A DNA stretch of 64,000 nucleotides, from assembly GCA_033065855.1 (NCBI GenBank), contig JAVXUO010002884.1, positions 682,001-746,000 on the forward strand, in the 5' to 3' direction. The translations under genes and the position numbers were made by a program. Source of the DNA: Escallonia rubra. Taxonomy: Eukaryota; Streptophyta; Magnoliopsida; Escalloniales; Escalloniaceae. Of this stretch, positions 47,219-58,658 are shown one piece after another. The notes under the pieces were generated by a model, which was not told where the DNA came from, did no database searches, and was given only the letters and a program-made list of their open reading frames with translations. How positions within the stretch are numbered: position 1 is the first letter of the stretch; every line of letters begins with the position of its first letter.

Positions 47219-49100
47219 TTACCGCTCTCAGTTATTGCTCGCGTCACACAACCCCAAGCCCAATTAATCGTAACTCAATCGTAAATGGGCCACCTCTCAC
47301 CCCTCAGACTCCCACGCTCATGCTCCAATTCTCGTCCATCATTCAACTCGTCCCAATTCCCAATAAATGGAGACAGTAGCACATTCAAAGCAATGCCCAT
47401 CCGTACACCAACTTTAGCTTTAAATGAAGGCAACGAAGGGAACTAAAGCCAAATGCCAATGTTCTTCAAATTTCAAGTTTGACCTAATGATCTTGTTATG
47501 CCGAGTTTTTTTTTATGTTACATTAGTACAATAGAATGTAAGCTTTTGTTTGGCTGTCTTTTTCTTAATCTTGATATTTGTATCAACTAATTCGTTTTTA
47601 CTTACTTTCAAAGTCACAATTACAATTATAATCATCATCTCCAAAATAAAAATTGAAATCCCAGATGACTCGCCGTTTAAGATACTGATGTTTTAGTCGG
47701 ACGCACAACAATTAGCAATTAAGGTACAGCAAATTGAGTTAACCGTTCATGTCTCCTTCCGTACTTTTAAACGTATTTACTTGTTATCGTACGAGGTTAC
47801 GTTACTTAGCGTGTTAAAATGACAACAACAAAAAAATGCATTGCAAGCAGAGAACTATATATAGTTCTTAAAAGACAAGCGGCACCTTTTCCTCTCTGCT
47901 GTAGTTTTGTGGGTGTCTTTGGGGAATGGGGGATGAAGCGCCCCAGGCTGACACAAATTGGAAGTGGAGGTTCTGCTATGTGTTCTTCTTAGGAAAAGGC
48001 CAATTGACATTTGCAACCTATATATTACTAATATTTTGCTCCTGAAAGACAATATTTTCTTTAGCCGTGAGCCCCTGGAAGTAATATTTTGGTCTCCACA
48101 GTCTCTCGGAGTTTGCCATCATTGCAGGCTCACATAGTTGACATCAAGAAACTGATGAAAGTGCAATCAACAAAATTAGGCGTGCTTAAGCACACAACCC
48201 TTGACATTATAAAATCAGCAAATATCACAGTTCTTCTGGAGCAGGCAAGCGAGATTCTGCTGCAAATAAGTCATGATTTCACTCATCGGATAGCTTGGAT
48301 TTGACGGTTCTACATCAAATAAGAAATTACGTTTTTCGTACAAATTCAAGTCCATTGACATATAGCTTGCTCAATTATAACTTTCATAATTGCTTCACAT
48401 TTGCAGCAAACCTTAAGTGATTGCGATTTAACGGAATATTAGAGTATTGATCATCATTTTCTCAATTGATTATGAAGTTTTTCGAACATAACGGTCAATT
48501 TCAAGAAAGCAATAAGTAAAACCAGATGATTTATTTGACACTGATCATAATTTGAGGAACTATTAAGGTTATTAGCTATATTTACCACATATATATGTAC
48601 TGTAATAAATACGAGGATCTAAAACATGATAATTTCAGACGCAGTAGTAGATTGAAATTGAAAGATACCAGAAAAGAAGAATAACCAAGTGAAGTGGTCC
48701 TTTCTCAAGCAGCGATTCTTGTTAAGTGGTTACGAAAATGGTGTGCTCATATAATGCCCTAGAGTGGACCCACATACTCCAGTTATTTGCTGGAAAGCAC
48801 CAATCAACCATCTCATCTCATAATGCCAACAACCACAGTGTGTGTATTGGACTATTATTTATTGTGTAGCAGTAACACTATATTATGTTGTCGTTACTTT
48901 GTTAGTAGTTAGTACCCACGCACACGACTCGTAGGTTAATGGACCCAAACATTCCATGACCCTGAGATGGAGAACGCTAGTTGCTAGTCACTCGTGGAAA
49001 AATGAAAAAGAGTAGGCCTGGATTGAGAGCGATGGCTCAAATATGAGATGGAGCAAGAATGCTTTTCTTTCGGTTTCGTCAAAGACATGTAATTTTGTCA
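47219..49100. other. Intergenic region, one weak open frame
   Basis: At 48126-48304 (+), after an acceptor-like TCATTGCAG, a frame reads VDIKKLMKVQSTKLGVLKHT and continues as a helix-forming stretch to TGA. It might be a decayed gene fragment; I do not recognise a family. The upstream codon of that frame is TTG, not ATG. No other signal. Confidence 0.35.
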
Positions 49101-49108
49101 CCACAATA

Positions 49109-50072
49109 TAAAGATGTCAAAAGTGCCGGGCGGCCCGCGGCCTGGCCCGGCCCGGCCCGTTTTTTGCCCGGGCTAGCCTAGCCCGTTTTTGGTCCCGGAC
49201 TGGCCCTAAGGGTTAGGGCCAGGGTCAGACCGAATTATTTGAGAAACATGCCCGGGTCCGACCCCGCCCTAAAATGGCCCGTTTTTTGCCCGGCCCTCTT
49301 TTAACCCAGTATTATTGTATACACACATTATTATATATAAGTGTGCGTGTCCAACGATGATCGATTGAGCAATGAATCTGAACATGAATTATGATGATCG
49401 TTCTTCCTTGGTGCAATAATCAGAGATATGTTTGACGTAAAACAAGAATTAGATTACAAATCGAACCGTGAGAAATCATGAGCCTCCTTGAAGAGGCCTT
49501 GGCGGTCTTGGATGGACCGAACTTATTTGTCAATAAATACCAAACCGACTAATTCCACCCTCTTACATATAAATTAGTATTGGCACTGTGCGTAAAAAAA
49601 TAACTATTAAAATACATATAAAAAGCTAATATTTATATTATTAAATAATAATAACAACATAGATAGTAAAATAATAATATTATTTTCACCTTTTTATGAG
49701 TTTTCAATCACTTTAAAAAATAATTGTTATTCTTTCAGCAACGAAAGAAGAAGTAAAATATCAAATAGTAGAAATAGTCTCTTTCAAATAGTAATAATTG
49801 TAAATGCAGTTCTCACTCTTAAAAAAAAAAAAAAAAATTGTAATAATTGTTATGTGTTAAGATTTTATTAATAAAGCTCACCAAGAAGAATATAAAAAGG
49901 TATAACATATAATAAATAATAAAATGAGAGACAAATAAATATGTATATACATACATACATATATATGTATATGACTTATAATGAAATAAAAGGATAAAGA
50001 TTAGGTTCTTTAACTTGTGAATAGTGGACATGCCTAGAGTATATGAAAGAAGAAATTTAAAATTGAGAGATG

Positions 50073-50104
<32 letters not shown>

Positions 50105-50386
50105 CAATTTGCTTACATAATAACCAGAATTCTAGTCATAGTACTACATTACAATTTGCTTAAATAATAACAAGAAATTACCGCAATTCAAGCCTTTATT
50201 TTGAATAACAAGAAAATGCAACAACAAAAAATAGGGCCCGGGCCTGGCCCTAGATATTGGGCCTAGGGCCAGGGTTTGGACTGGGCCCAGATTTCCCCTT
50301 CATCTAGCCCCGCCCCAGCCCAGTTTCACGGCAGGCCCGATGGGCCCAGGCCGGGCCGACCCAAGCCCAACCCATTGACATCTCTA
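49109..50386. mobile_element. Non-autonomous hAT element
   Basis: 1278 bp. The left end is TAAAGATGTCAAAAGTGCCG and the complement of the right end is TAGAGATGTCAATGGGTTGG. The 8-bp flanks are CCACAATA (49101-49108) and CCACAATT (50387-50394), one mismatch. The interior at 49850-50040 matches 38760-38900 of the transposase-bearing hAT in reverse orientation, so this is a deletion derivative of that family. No transposase frame. Borders could shift by one base. Confidence 0.87.
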
Positions 50387-50393
50387 CCACAAT

Positions 50394-51425
50394 TAGGGAT
50401 GGCAATTAGATCCGCACCCGGCGGATCCCCGCCCCGTTAGGAGCAGGTTATTTTGACTTTGACCAGGTTAGGGGCGGGTATGGTATTTTTTTTTAAATCC
50501 GCAGCGGGTTAGGGGCGGGTATGGTATTCTGCCCAACCTACCCCGCTATCCGACCCGACCCGCGACCCGCACCCGCGCTGTTATACACCAGTTAATCTTT
50601 ACCGTCCATCCACTTATATATATAGCCCAACCCTATTTCTTTCTCTCTTCCCAACCCTATTTCTTTCTTTCTTCTCTTCACTCAGCCGACATAGCTACCG
50701 CCGCTGCCTCCTTGGCTCGCCTTTCCTCCCTCTCCCCCGCAAACTGTCAACGTTTACTTCCACCTCAACGACCACCGTCCAGCTCTCCCTCGTACCGTTG
50801 GCGTCCATCTCTACCTCGGCGACGATCCACCGTTCCCCCGCACCGTCGACTTCCACAATCCACTGTTCCCCCACACCGTCGACTTCCACATCTCGGTGAC
50901 CCTTTGGCTTTCGTCCAGTTCTCCTCCGCACAGACCATGGCCACCTCCACCTCGACAACAACAAACCACCGCTCCCCTGCACACAGATGGCGTCCACCTC
51001 CACCTCGGCGATCACTGTCCACCGTCCACCGTCCACCGTCGAGGAATTAGCTTATCTAATCTTGTTTTGTGGTTAAATTGTTGCCTTTTAGTTAGTTTTT
51101 TTTTTTTTTGGTTTTGTGAAGTGATGAATCAGTGTTTTGTGAAGTGATCAGTGAGAATTGTGATGACTCAGTTTTGTGAAGTGATGAACTGTGATTGATT
51201 ACTTACTTGAAATGACAAACCAAACGGTGTTTTGAGTGCTCGAGGGGAAGGGCGGGGCAGATCGGGGCGGGGATGGGTTTTTCAATCTCTGTTAGGGTCG
51301 GTTATGGTATCGTATATAAATAACCCGGTGGCGGGACGGGACGGGGCGGAGTGGTGTTTTAGGGCTACCGGGGCGGGTGCGGATTTTATAAGATCCGCAT
51401 CCGACCCGCCCCATTGCCATCCCTA
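50394..51425. mobile_element. hAT-like element with GC-rich interior
   Basis: 1032 bp with ends TAGGGATGGCAATTAGATCC and the complement of the right end TAGGGATGGCAATGGGGCGG. The 8-bp flanks ACCACAAT (50386-50393) and ACCACAAC (51426-51433) match at seven positions. Subterminal blocks are rich in GGGGCGGG/CCCGACCCG. The interior 50690-51050 is CCACCGTC-rich, unlike the ends, with open frames on both strands; it may be captured gene sequence, but I recognise no family. Confidence 0.82.
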
Positions 51426-51433
51426 ACCACAAC

Positions 51434-52264
51434 GCACCAGACTAATGTTATTAGGAATGAGCAAAGCAAAGAAGAAACACAACAAGGAATGAGAGTGTGT
51501 CTTGTACTCGGCAACCAAGTTGCATTTTCTATTAATTATTATCGAAAGGTTCCTATTACTCCTATTTTTTTCAACTGCTCGACATTAGCAACTGGAAATA
51601 ATTTAAATGCTATTTTTGTAGCAACCGTAAGACGAGTGCGTGTCCGTGCATGCCTATATGCAAAAACGGAGCTCCGAAGTGCGAGCCACAGAGTCCTTGA
51701 GAAAGAGCAGATCCTTGTAGCACGCCAACGAATGGTAGTGATGGTGCTGCTGCTGCTCGCAATACGGTGGTGGTGCTAGCTAAGATCACGGCCAAATCCT
51801 CTCCCGTCCCGTGGCATATATCCCTTTTCCTCCCGCTAACCAAAACTCCATTAACAGTGGAAAGTTTGTCAAATTACTGAACTAAAACTATCTTTGCTAG
51901 GCGCAGATAAATCCCTAAGAACTGCCTCACAAGCATCATACTTTAGTATTACACACGTGTTTCATTCATTTGGTCTATTTACAGCATTTTGCGTCAAAAT
52001 ATGAAAAAGAAGCTAGTTAGTTAGCTTACCACCAGGAGTTCAAACGAATCCAACTCCTTAGGCGGGGCAACCGTGTGAAGTTAGGAATCACACCATCTGA
52101 ATGAGGAAGAAGCTATTCCCACTTTTACACGCATACATTACCAATTCATGTATATATATACATTCATGAAAATGTACATTCCCTTGACACTTTCAACTTC
52201 AGAAAGATAAAAAGTTGGTCTTCAAAAGTAACACATTTCTGACCCCGATTTAGGCACTGCGGCT
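51434..52264. other. Upstream region of the small secreted peptide gene
   Basis: No coding signal. A TATATATA stretch at about 52151-52160 lies roughly 105 bp before the start codon at 52265 and could be the TATA box. Confidence 0.4.
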
Positions 52265-52543
52265 ATGGATCCAAGCGAGGAATCGAGTGCCAAAATTATA
52301 GCCGTGCTCTTGTTGATATGCACGGTGTTGGTGCATGCTGAGGGCCAGCAGCAGCTCGGTGAATGCCTCTTTGGCTGTGGTCAACAAGTGTTTGCATGTG
52401 CAATTCAGTGTCTTTTACAGCAAGCGCAACACGCTGTGCCATGCCTCGGAAATTGTAACATGACAAACTTCAACTGCATGGGATCTTGCGTAGGACACCC
52501 ACTACTGGTTCTACCACCATCACCACCACCAACTGAAGCCTAA
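52265..52543 (+). CDS. Small secreted cysteine-rich peptide precursor
   Basis: A single-exon frame of 92 residues starting in good context (GGCTATGGATC). Residues 10-25 form a signal-peptide core ending VHA, with likely cleavage before Glu26. The mature part has eight Cys at 34, 38, 45, 49, 60, 64, 71 and 75: C-X3-C-X6-C-X3-C, then 10 residues, then the same pattern again. Paired CX3C motifs are the signature of helical-hairpin peptides; here the unit is doubled. There is one N-glycosylation sequon (Asn65-Met-Thr) and a Pro-rich tail. AATAAA at 52587-52592 may be the poly(A) signal. I do not recognise a named family. Defence, signalling or reproductive roles are possible but unsupported. Confidence 0.72.
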   Translation: MDPSEESSAKIIAVLLLICTVLVHAEGQQQLGECLFGCGQQVFACAIQCLLQQAQHAVPCLGNCNMTNFNCMGSCVGHPLLVLPPSPPPTEA

Positions 52544-54489
52544 TCCCTTCTTGCTTTGATGTATCCACCAGTGCCCATAGGCCCTAAATAAAATTATGAA
52601 ACATTTTGTCAACTACAAGCAACTAATGATATTACTGCAGTTTCTCTGTCACACACACACACACAAACACATCTCCAATGCAGAGACCTTGCAAACAATA
52701 TGCCTCAGTATTGAAAGATGCCGCCAGAAATTTAGAAGTCTTTGGCAACTTGCAAAAGGAACACATTCTGATAGGTGACAATCCCCAAGTTGAGGAAAAA
52801 GGTTAACAAAAGGTTGTCGTAACTAGATACTTGGTCCATGTGAGAGGTTAGAAGAAGTGGCCTAATCAAGTGTCTAAAAACAATACGGTTTTCGTTTCCT
52901 CAAGAAACGTTTTCCTGATTCCAAGAATGCAGCTTACTTGCTTTGCCACCACGTAATGCTTCATCACCAACAATATATCCGATGAAATAGGTACACATCT
53001 AGCAATGTCCTAGTGTACGATATATGAAATCAAAAGCAGAGGTGTGGCAGCAAGTGCCTCATCGAGTTCAGCATATGGACCTATCAGGATTCCCACGATG
53101 CATTATCCACCGTAAAAACTCAATTTATGTTCCCACTTAAGATCTTGACTAAAGCCTTTAACAAGCCATAGTCAAAATCTCAATCAAGAAAGATATCAAA
53201 AGCACCAAATGCTGGGTTCATATGTTAGACCTCAAACTGTTAAATAAGATTCACTTCATAGTGGGCATCCCTCTTAGCGAAGAAGCCTTTGCATTAAGAT
53301 TTGCTTTAACGCTTACAATTTATGCCACACAAACCGTCCCCATCCAAGCAACTCACTTTTTTTTTTTTCATTTTTTGTCTCCTAGAAGAACTTAATCCGC
53401 CAATCAATTTTATAAAGGCAAAACAGTTCAGGATTAAATAATGAAAAGTGAAAAGTATTTAAGAAAAGGCACGGAAGCATTTTCAGACATTAAGATGTAG
53501 GGTCCAGATGTAGCTCAACAATCATCAAAAGCAGATTATTGGGCAACGATGGACACTTTCAAGAGATATCCATATAATAGATGAGGAACCCATCCATCAG
53601 TATTTCTTTCTCCATGTTTCTTATACCAGACATGTAACGGCACCTGCCATAAAATGCATGCTAGACACCTGACTATGCCTGGTATATGAATGTCAAGTCG
53701 CTAAGTTCTTTGCATCATCCTACACTAGAAAAGAAGAAGAATTATGTGGATTTAGTGTCCAGATGTAGCTCGTGCAACCATATTGATGATTACCGTGCAA
53801 CGATGAACACCTTTCTTTGCCAGACATTCAACGGTCTCCGCAACCATTACTGGGGAGACACCTGCCTATGTCTGGTTTGAATCAGAAAACAAAAGGAATC
53901 CCCATAGATAAGCTCAAATAGATGCTACTCACACAGAGCAAACCCGGTTGGATAATGCAGCATTACAGGCAAATAATAACAGTGACCGCCTACCAAAATT
54001 GAATAATGCATCAGAATTCGAACATCCTAACTGTCAAAGTATGAATATTGAGAATCATAATCGACGGCACGGCTAATACTAGTATAACATATTCCGAGAG
54101 GACCAGTAATGAAAGCATTTCATGTCAAAATAACATAACGAGTATCAATCTGATGCCGAATTGCTAACAAATGATGCAACTTTAACCACATATCTTACCC
54201 CCATCATTACTGTACAGAAGAGGCGGCATCCGTTTGAGAGATCGAAGACATGTAATCTGGAACGAAAACAAGAGTACGAAATTGCGGGTTCAGTTGATGC
54301 CCAGGCCAAAGGCTCTGCACACAGTGATGTAATTGGCGGCGATAGAGCGCCGGTAGGGTGACTGCTTGCATTGCTGCACTGTGCGGCTGCTGCGTACTGA
54401 ACGCACTATTAAATAGAGGTCGTGTGGAATATTAGGGTTTCGCGGGGTAAAATGGTAATTTGGAAGCTGTAACTTTAAGAAAAAGGAGG
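52544..54489. other. Intergenic region, no supported gene
   Basis: CA repeats near 52652-52666. At 54170-54400 (-) two overlapping frames look mildly coding: MQAVTLPALYRRQLHHCVQS, stopping after 54 residues, and another reading GALSPPITSLCAEPLAWAS up to a possible donor (GGGG|GTAAGA) near 54197. Neither could be extended into a gene, so they are left uncalled. Confidence 0.35.
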
Positions 54490-54497
54490 GTTTGTGT

Positions 54498-55115
54498 TAA
54501 AATTGAGCATCAAACGGTTCAAACTGATCTGAACCGCTCAAACCAATCAAACTGAACCAATTCAATCCGAACTGTCCAAAGATCTTAATGATTTAGTTTC
54601 ACATTTTTCAAACCGACTTTGGTTCGGTTTGTTTCACGATTCACATTTTTTAAACCGACCTCAAATTGAACTGATAAGATCCGACTTATGATATGCTAAT
54701 CTATTTTTAGTAACATTTCATCGATAAAATCACATATAGGGTAGTAAATAAATCCAAATAAACAAATGTTGAAAGTTAAAAGAAACGAAAACATTGACAA
54801 CACTTATAACATAAAAAATTTGTGACAAGTATCTGGTTTATATTTACTCATTCATCAATGGAAACTTATATATCGAATAAAGCAAGATTATATGCAATTT
54901 AGAAATATATAACTCCAATTAGTAGTGTCCAAAGGAACAACGTCTTTAAGTGAGTCCAAGCTGATCCAAACTGACTAAACCGAACAATTTAAATCAATCA
55001 AACTAAACCGTCCAAACCGATAGTGTTTGGTTCGATTCGGTTCACAATTTTTCAAACCGAAAGATAACGGTTCGATTTGCGGTTTGACCCCCAAATCGAA
55101 CCATGCTCACTCCTA
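54498..55115. mobile_element. hAT-like non-autonomous element, AACCG-rich
   Basis: 618 bp with perfect 8-bp flanks GTTTGTGT (54490-54497, 55116-55123). The left end is TAAAATTGAGCATCAAACGG and the complement of the right end is TAGGAGTGAGCATGGTTCGA, so termini are similar but diverged. Subterminal regions are packed with AAACCGAAC/GGTTCGGTTTG motifs. AT-rich middle, no coding sequence. Confidence 0.82.
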
Positions 55116-55429
55116 GTTTGTGTACCGCACCGTACGTGGCATAGATACTGGTTGCTGGTTGCCGGTAGGGGTGGCATTTGAGATGGAGACCGTGGGATCC
55201 AGTTCCAATTTTGGTGCCAACCACGCTTTTAAATCGGTGTCAAAATATATGTAGCGGATGCGGTTGGGGTGTAATGATATTCACAGAATTGTGTGTTGTA
55301 TTATGTAACGAGAATCCACCATTGTGACTCTGAAATTCTCTAAAACAGTAATAAAATTATTAAAAACCTAACGACATGCTTGTTAATGTACACCAAAATT
55401 ACCCTTGAAAACTTTTGATGATTAATTAG

Positions 55430-57261
55430 TGATGCCAAGGAAAGTGGATTCGTACTTACGTGGAGGTGCCACAAGGAATGCAGTCCGAGTCAGATGCCAA
55501 GTATGTTGATGTAGGACACAGCAAGGGTGGAACAAGGGCAGAGATCAAGGGCTTCCCAGATAGAGCTTGAGGGTGGCAGTGCTGCGAGGGCGATAGCGTA
55601 GGATAAATACACGACGACAGTCACAATCCGATGCTTAGGTCCAGAGTCAGGGTCCTGTATGTTTCTCTCTCTAGGAGTTTAGAGTGAGAAAGTGAAAATG
55701 TTCTGAAAATGCCCAACCTCTATGTTCCGTCCCAAATGAATTCTCAAGACCTCTATTTATAGAGATTGAGATGATGATGTCGTTAACCGACACGTGGCGC
55801 CCTCGGGAGTAACACGTCACAGGGGGGTCCACGGGTGCCGGTGCTCCACAGACTGTCGGATCACATATTCACCAGGCCTGTCCCGCACAGCGTCGCTCTG
55901 TCTGTCTGGAAAGACTGACTCCCACAACGGTGTGGCCAGAGAACCCCCTTGATTTAGCCTCCAATCCAAGCCCTTGCGGAGTCCCACAGGCCTGACAGCG
56001 GTGGGGAAGACCCGACGCCCAACTGCCAGGTGAACTAGGCGCAATGCCCTCCGAAGACCTGCTCCCGTCTCGGAGTGACCCGGCGGTCATAGTCCCTAGG
56101 GGTGCCGACACAAGTCCCCAGTGCCAGAGCACGTAGGCCAGTCACGCAGGCACCCTGACGGAGATAGTGTCCCGGAGGAGTCGCCTATTTCGCAGGCCGA
56201 GGTAGCATCCCGGATCAGCCGTCTACCTGGCCGGCCAAGGTAGCATCCCAGAGGAGCCGTCTACCTGGCAGAAAGGGAGTCTTTGTGCCGGAGCACTTGG
56301 AGCTCACTGGCAGAGATAGTGTCCCGGAGGAGTCGCCTATCCCCGTGGGTGAGTCCTTGTGCCGGAGCACTTGGAGCGAGTCAAGGTAGCATCCCGGAGG
56401 AGCCGTCTACCCGACTGGCCGAGGTAACATCCCGGAGGAGCCGTCTACCAGGCGGAAGGGGAGTTGAAGAACTCCCTGGCGGAGATAGTGTCCTGGATGA
56501 GTCGCCTATCCCCGCGGGTGAGTCCTTGTGCCGGAGCACTCGGAGCGCGTCAAGGTAGCATCCCGGAGGAACTGGCCGAGGTAGCATCCCGGAGGAACCG
56601 TCTACCTGGCGGAAGGGGAGTTGAAGAGCGCCCTGGCGGAGATAGTGTCCCGGAGGAGTCGCCTATCCCCGCAGGATGTTGCACACTCCAGAGAGTGTGT
56701 CGAAGTCGAAGCATGTTCCACGACCAAGGCAAGGTGCGCATGGTGTGGTGAATGAGTGCGATGCCCGGGGGCATGGTAGTGACAGAGAGCCTGGGGGCAC
56801 GGCTGTATCAGCCGCACGGCGCACGGGCGCGGCGGAGTGTTAAAGTGCGACGCCCGGACGCCGGCGACGGGGTCGCGGAGTTGTGTATGGTCCCTTGAAG
56901 AGAAGTGAAAATGCTAAGTATGGAAGCCAAAGGCCAACCCTTGGGGGAAGGCCAAGGCCAAACTCAAGGGGAGGCCGAGGCCGACCCCAAGGGGGAGGCC
57001 AAGGCCAAGCTCCTTCGGCAAGCCCCAAGGTGCGCCGACAGGTGACGGGCAATGTGCGATGGTTGGAGCATGATGAGCAGTCGCGCAAGGATGAATTTCT
57101 TGGTGACGAAGTAACGTAACAAAAGTGAGAAGTGCACGTGACTTGAGCGTGCATGCTTTGACCGGTTGTGAGCGTTGAAAATGACTGTTGCTTGTGCGGA
57201 TGTGTCATGCAAAGTAGGACCCCAGTGGGCCTTTGGGTACGACCAGAATAGGTTGGGAATA
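55430..57261 (-). mobile_element. Second solo LTR of the 2407-12068 family
   Basis: 1832 bp, TGATGCCAAGG...GGTTGGGAATA, flanked by ATTAG (55425-55429, 57262-57266). The first 400 bp (GTACTTACGTGGAGGTGCCAC; TATAAATAG on minus at 55753-55761) and the last 60 bp (TTTGGGTACGACCAGAATAG) match the other copy. The U3 interior differs: it carries its own repeats at 56150-56680 instead of the 64- and 66-bp arrays. No internal retrotransposon sequence is attached. Confidence 0.85.
56150..56680. repeat. Complex tandem repeats in second solo LTR
   Basis: The motifs GGAGATAGTGTCCCGGAGGA, GTCCTTGTGCCGGAGCACT and AGGTAGCATCCCGGAGGA recur in mixed order, with units of roughly 40-180 bp. Open frames here reflect the repeat, not genes. 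Confidence 0.85.
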
Positions 57262-57266
57262 ATTAG

Positions 57267-58508
57267 ATACTTTCATCGATTAAAATCATGTAATGATGTC
57301 CAAAATAAATAGTGGATTCTCCCTCTATTTGCACACAGCTCAAGGCCCACAAAAAGTACAACCATTTAGCATACTAAACGATAAGCACATCCGAGAAAGT
57401 TTATCTACATGGACATCACATTGTTACAAAATTTTACGAGTTATGCAGAGTTCTATGAAGGCAGAGGCAAATTCTGAAAATGAAAACCACCAAGGTTCGA
57501 GACCATATGTCCAATTTGTTACCCCTGGAACCATAAATCTAAGGTTTAAATCATGTAAATTTGCATTTTTGTAGCGAGAAAGAGCCGAGGAAGCGACCAA
57601 AGCTTGATTGTCCACGTAGTTGCTGTAGCGGCCAATATCTGATTCCAAGGGTCGTGATATCAAACCCGGTATATTAGTACTGAATTGGCCTTGTTTCTGG
57701 AACTTGATCCCAGTCGGTGCACAAGTGGCTAATTAATTGCAGCTCTCGCGTGACAGTTGAACAACACCCAAAAACAAGGAACATAATTGATTCGCCTTTC
57801 CATCAAGATTCAAGAGACGCTTTCTATGTCAGAATCTGGGGCATTGATTGCCCAAACAACAAATCTCCGTCTACACTACAGCGATGCAGCTTGCTGGCCC
57901 ACTAAACATCAGCAACAAGTCGCGTGTATAATAACAATAATAATAAATTAAAGAGCGGTTATGTAAAATCCACGGCCTCAAATGTACACACTGCAATTAA
58001 ATTTTGGGTGCAATTGTGATTCTCTCGCTTGAAAGAAGATTAGATGGATGGATGGAAAGGTGATGGCATGAAATAGCCAGTGATGGGTTTGGTAGCAAAA
58101 TAAATTAATTGTGAATGTAGGATCAGGACATGCAGCTTCGGTCAGATCTGTAATCTCCGACGAAAAGATAGCCAGTGATGGTGGTGTCGTTGTAATTGTG
58201 ACATGGCAGTCAGCATTGATGGTGCAGGCACGGCACTGGTGTCTTGGCACGCTGGTAATGGTGGAGTAGATGGGGGAGAGAGGTGACGAGCTTGCCTTGT
58301 AGTAAGTAATTCAAAAGCGGTGTGGTGTGCACCACATGTATGCTCCACTTGTCTGGGGGGCGCACACAATTGTAAAGATGCCCTCTTTAATAAAACTCCT
58401 CCGCCTCTCTCCAACTTGGAGACCCACGTTCGTGCCCGAGATGAAGTCACCATAAGTTTGTCCAGACTTCACATGCCATTTTGTCAATTTGGATCCAAAT
58501 GCAACTCA
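57267..58508. other. Intergenic region, no supported gene
   Basis: AT-rich, no coding signal I can support on either strand. Confidence 0.45.
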
Positions 58509-58524
58509 AGTACTAGTGAAATCA

Positions 58525-58642
58525 TAGATATGTGTAGTACACTGTTTTTACAGGCAGCTATAAATGTCTTCTGTTTGTAATCTATCTGTATGGCGATACC
58601 TTTTTAATCTTTCTATGCAATTCTCCTATTAACCAAAAAAAA
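58525..58642 (+). mobile_element. Short retroposon, 5'-truncated, with poly(A)
   Basis: 118 bp ending in an A-run, flanked by the 16-bp duplication AGTACTAGTGAAATCA (58509-58524, 58643-58658). The 3' part (ATCTATCTGTATGGCGATAC, TTTCTATGCAATTCTCC) looks like the tail of a LINE. A SINE or processed transcript end cannot be excluded. Confidence 0.78.
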
Positions 58643-58658
58643 AGTACTAGTGAAATCA

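Noticed and set aside
48089..48304. Open frame of 71 codons rich in helix-forming residues.
   Set aside because: It begins with TTG rather than ATG, has no recognised family and no clear neighbouring exon; kept only as a note in the region entry.
54161..54400. Coding-like short frames on both strands, one with a possible targeting peptide.
   Set aside because: They stop after about 54-70 residues, and no downstream exon with a matching phase could be found.
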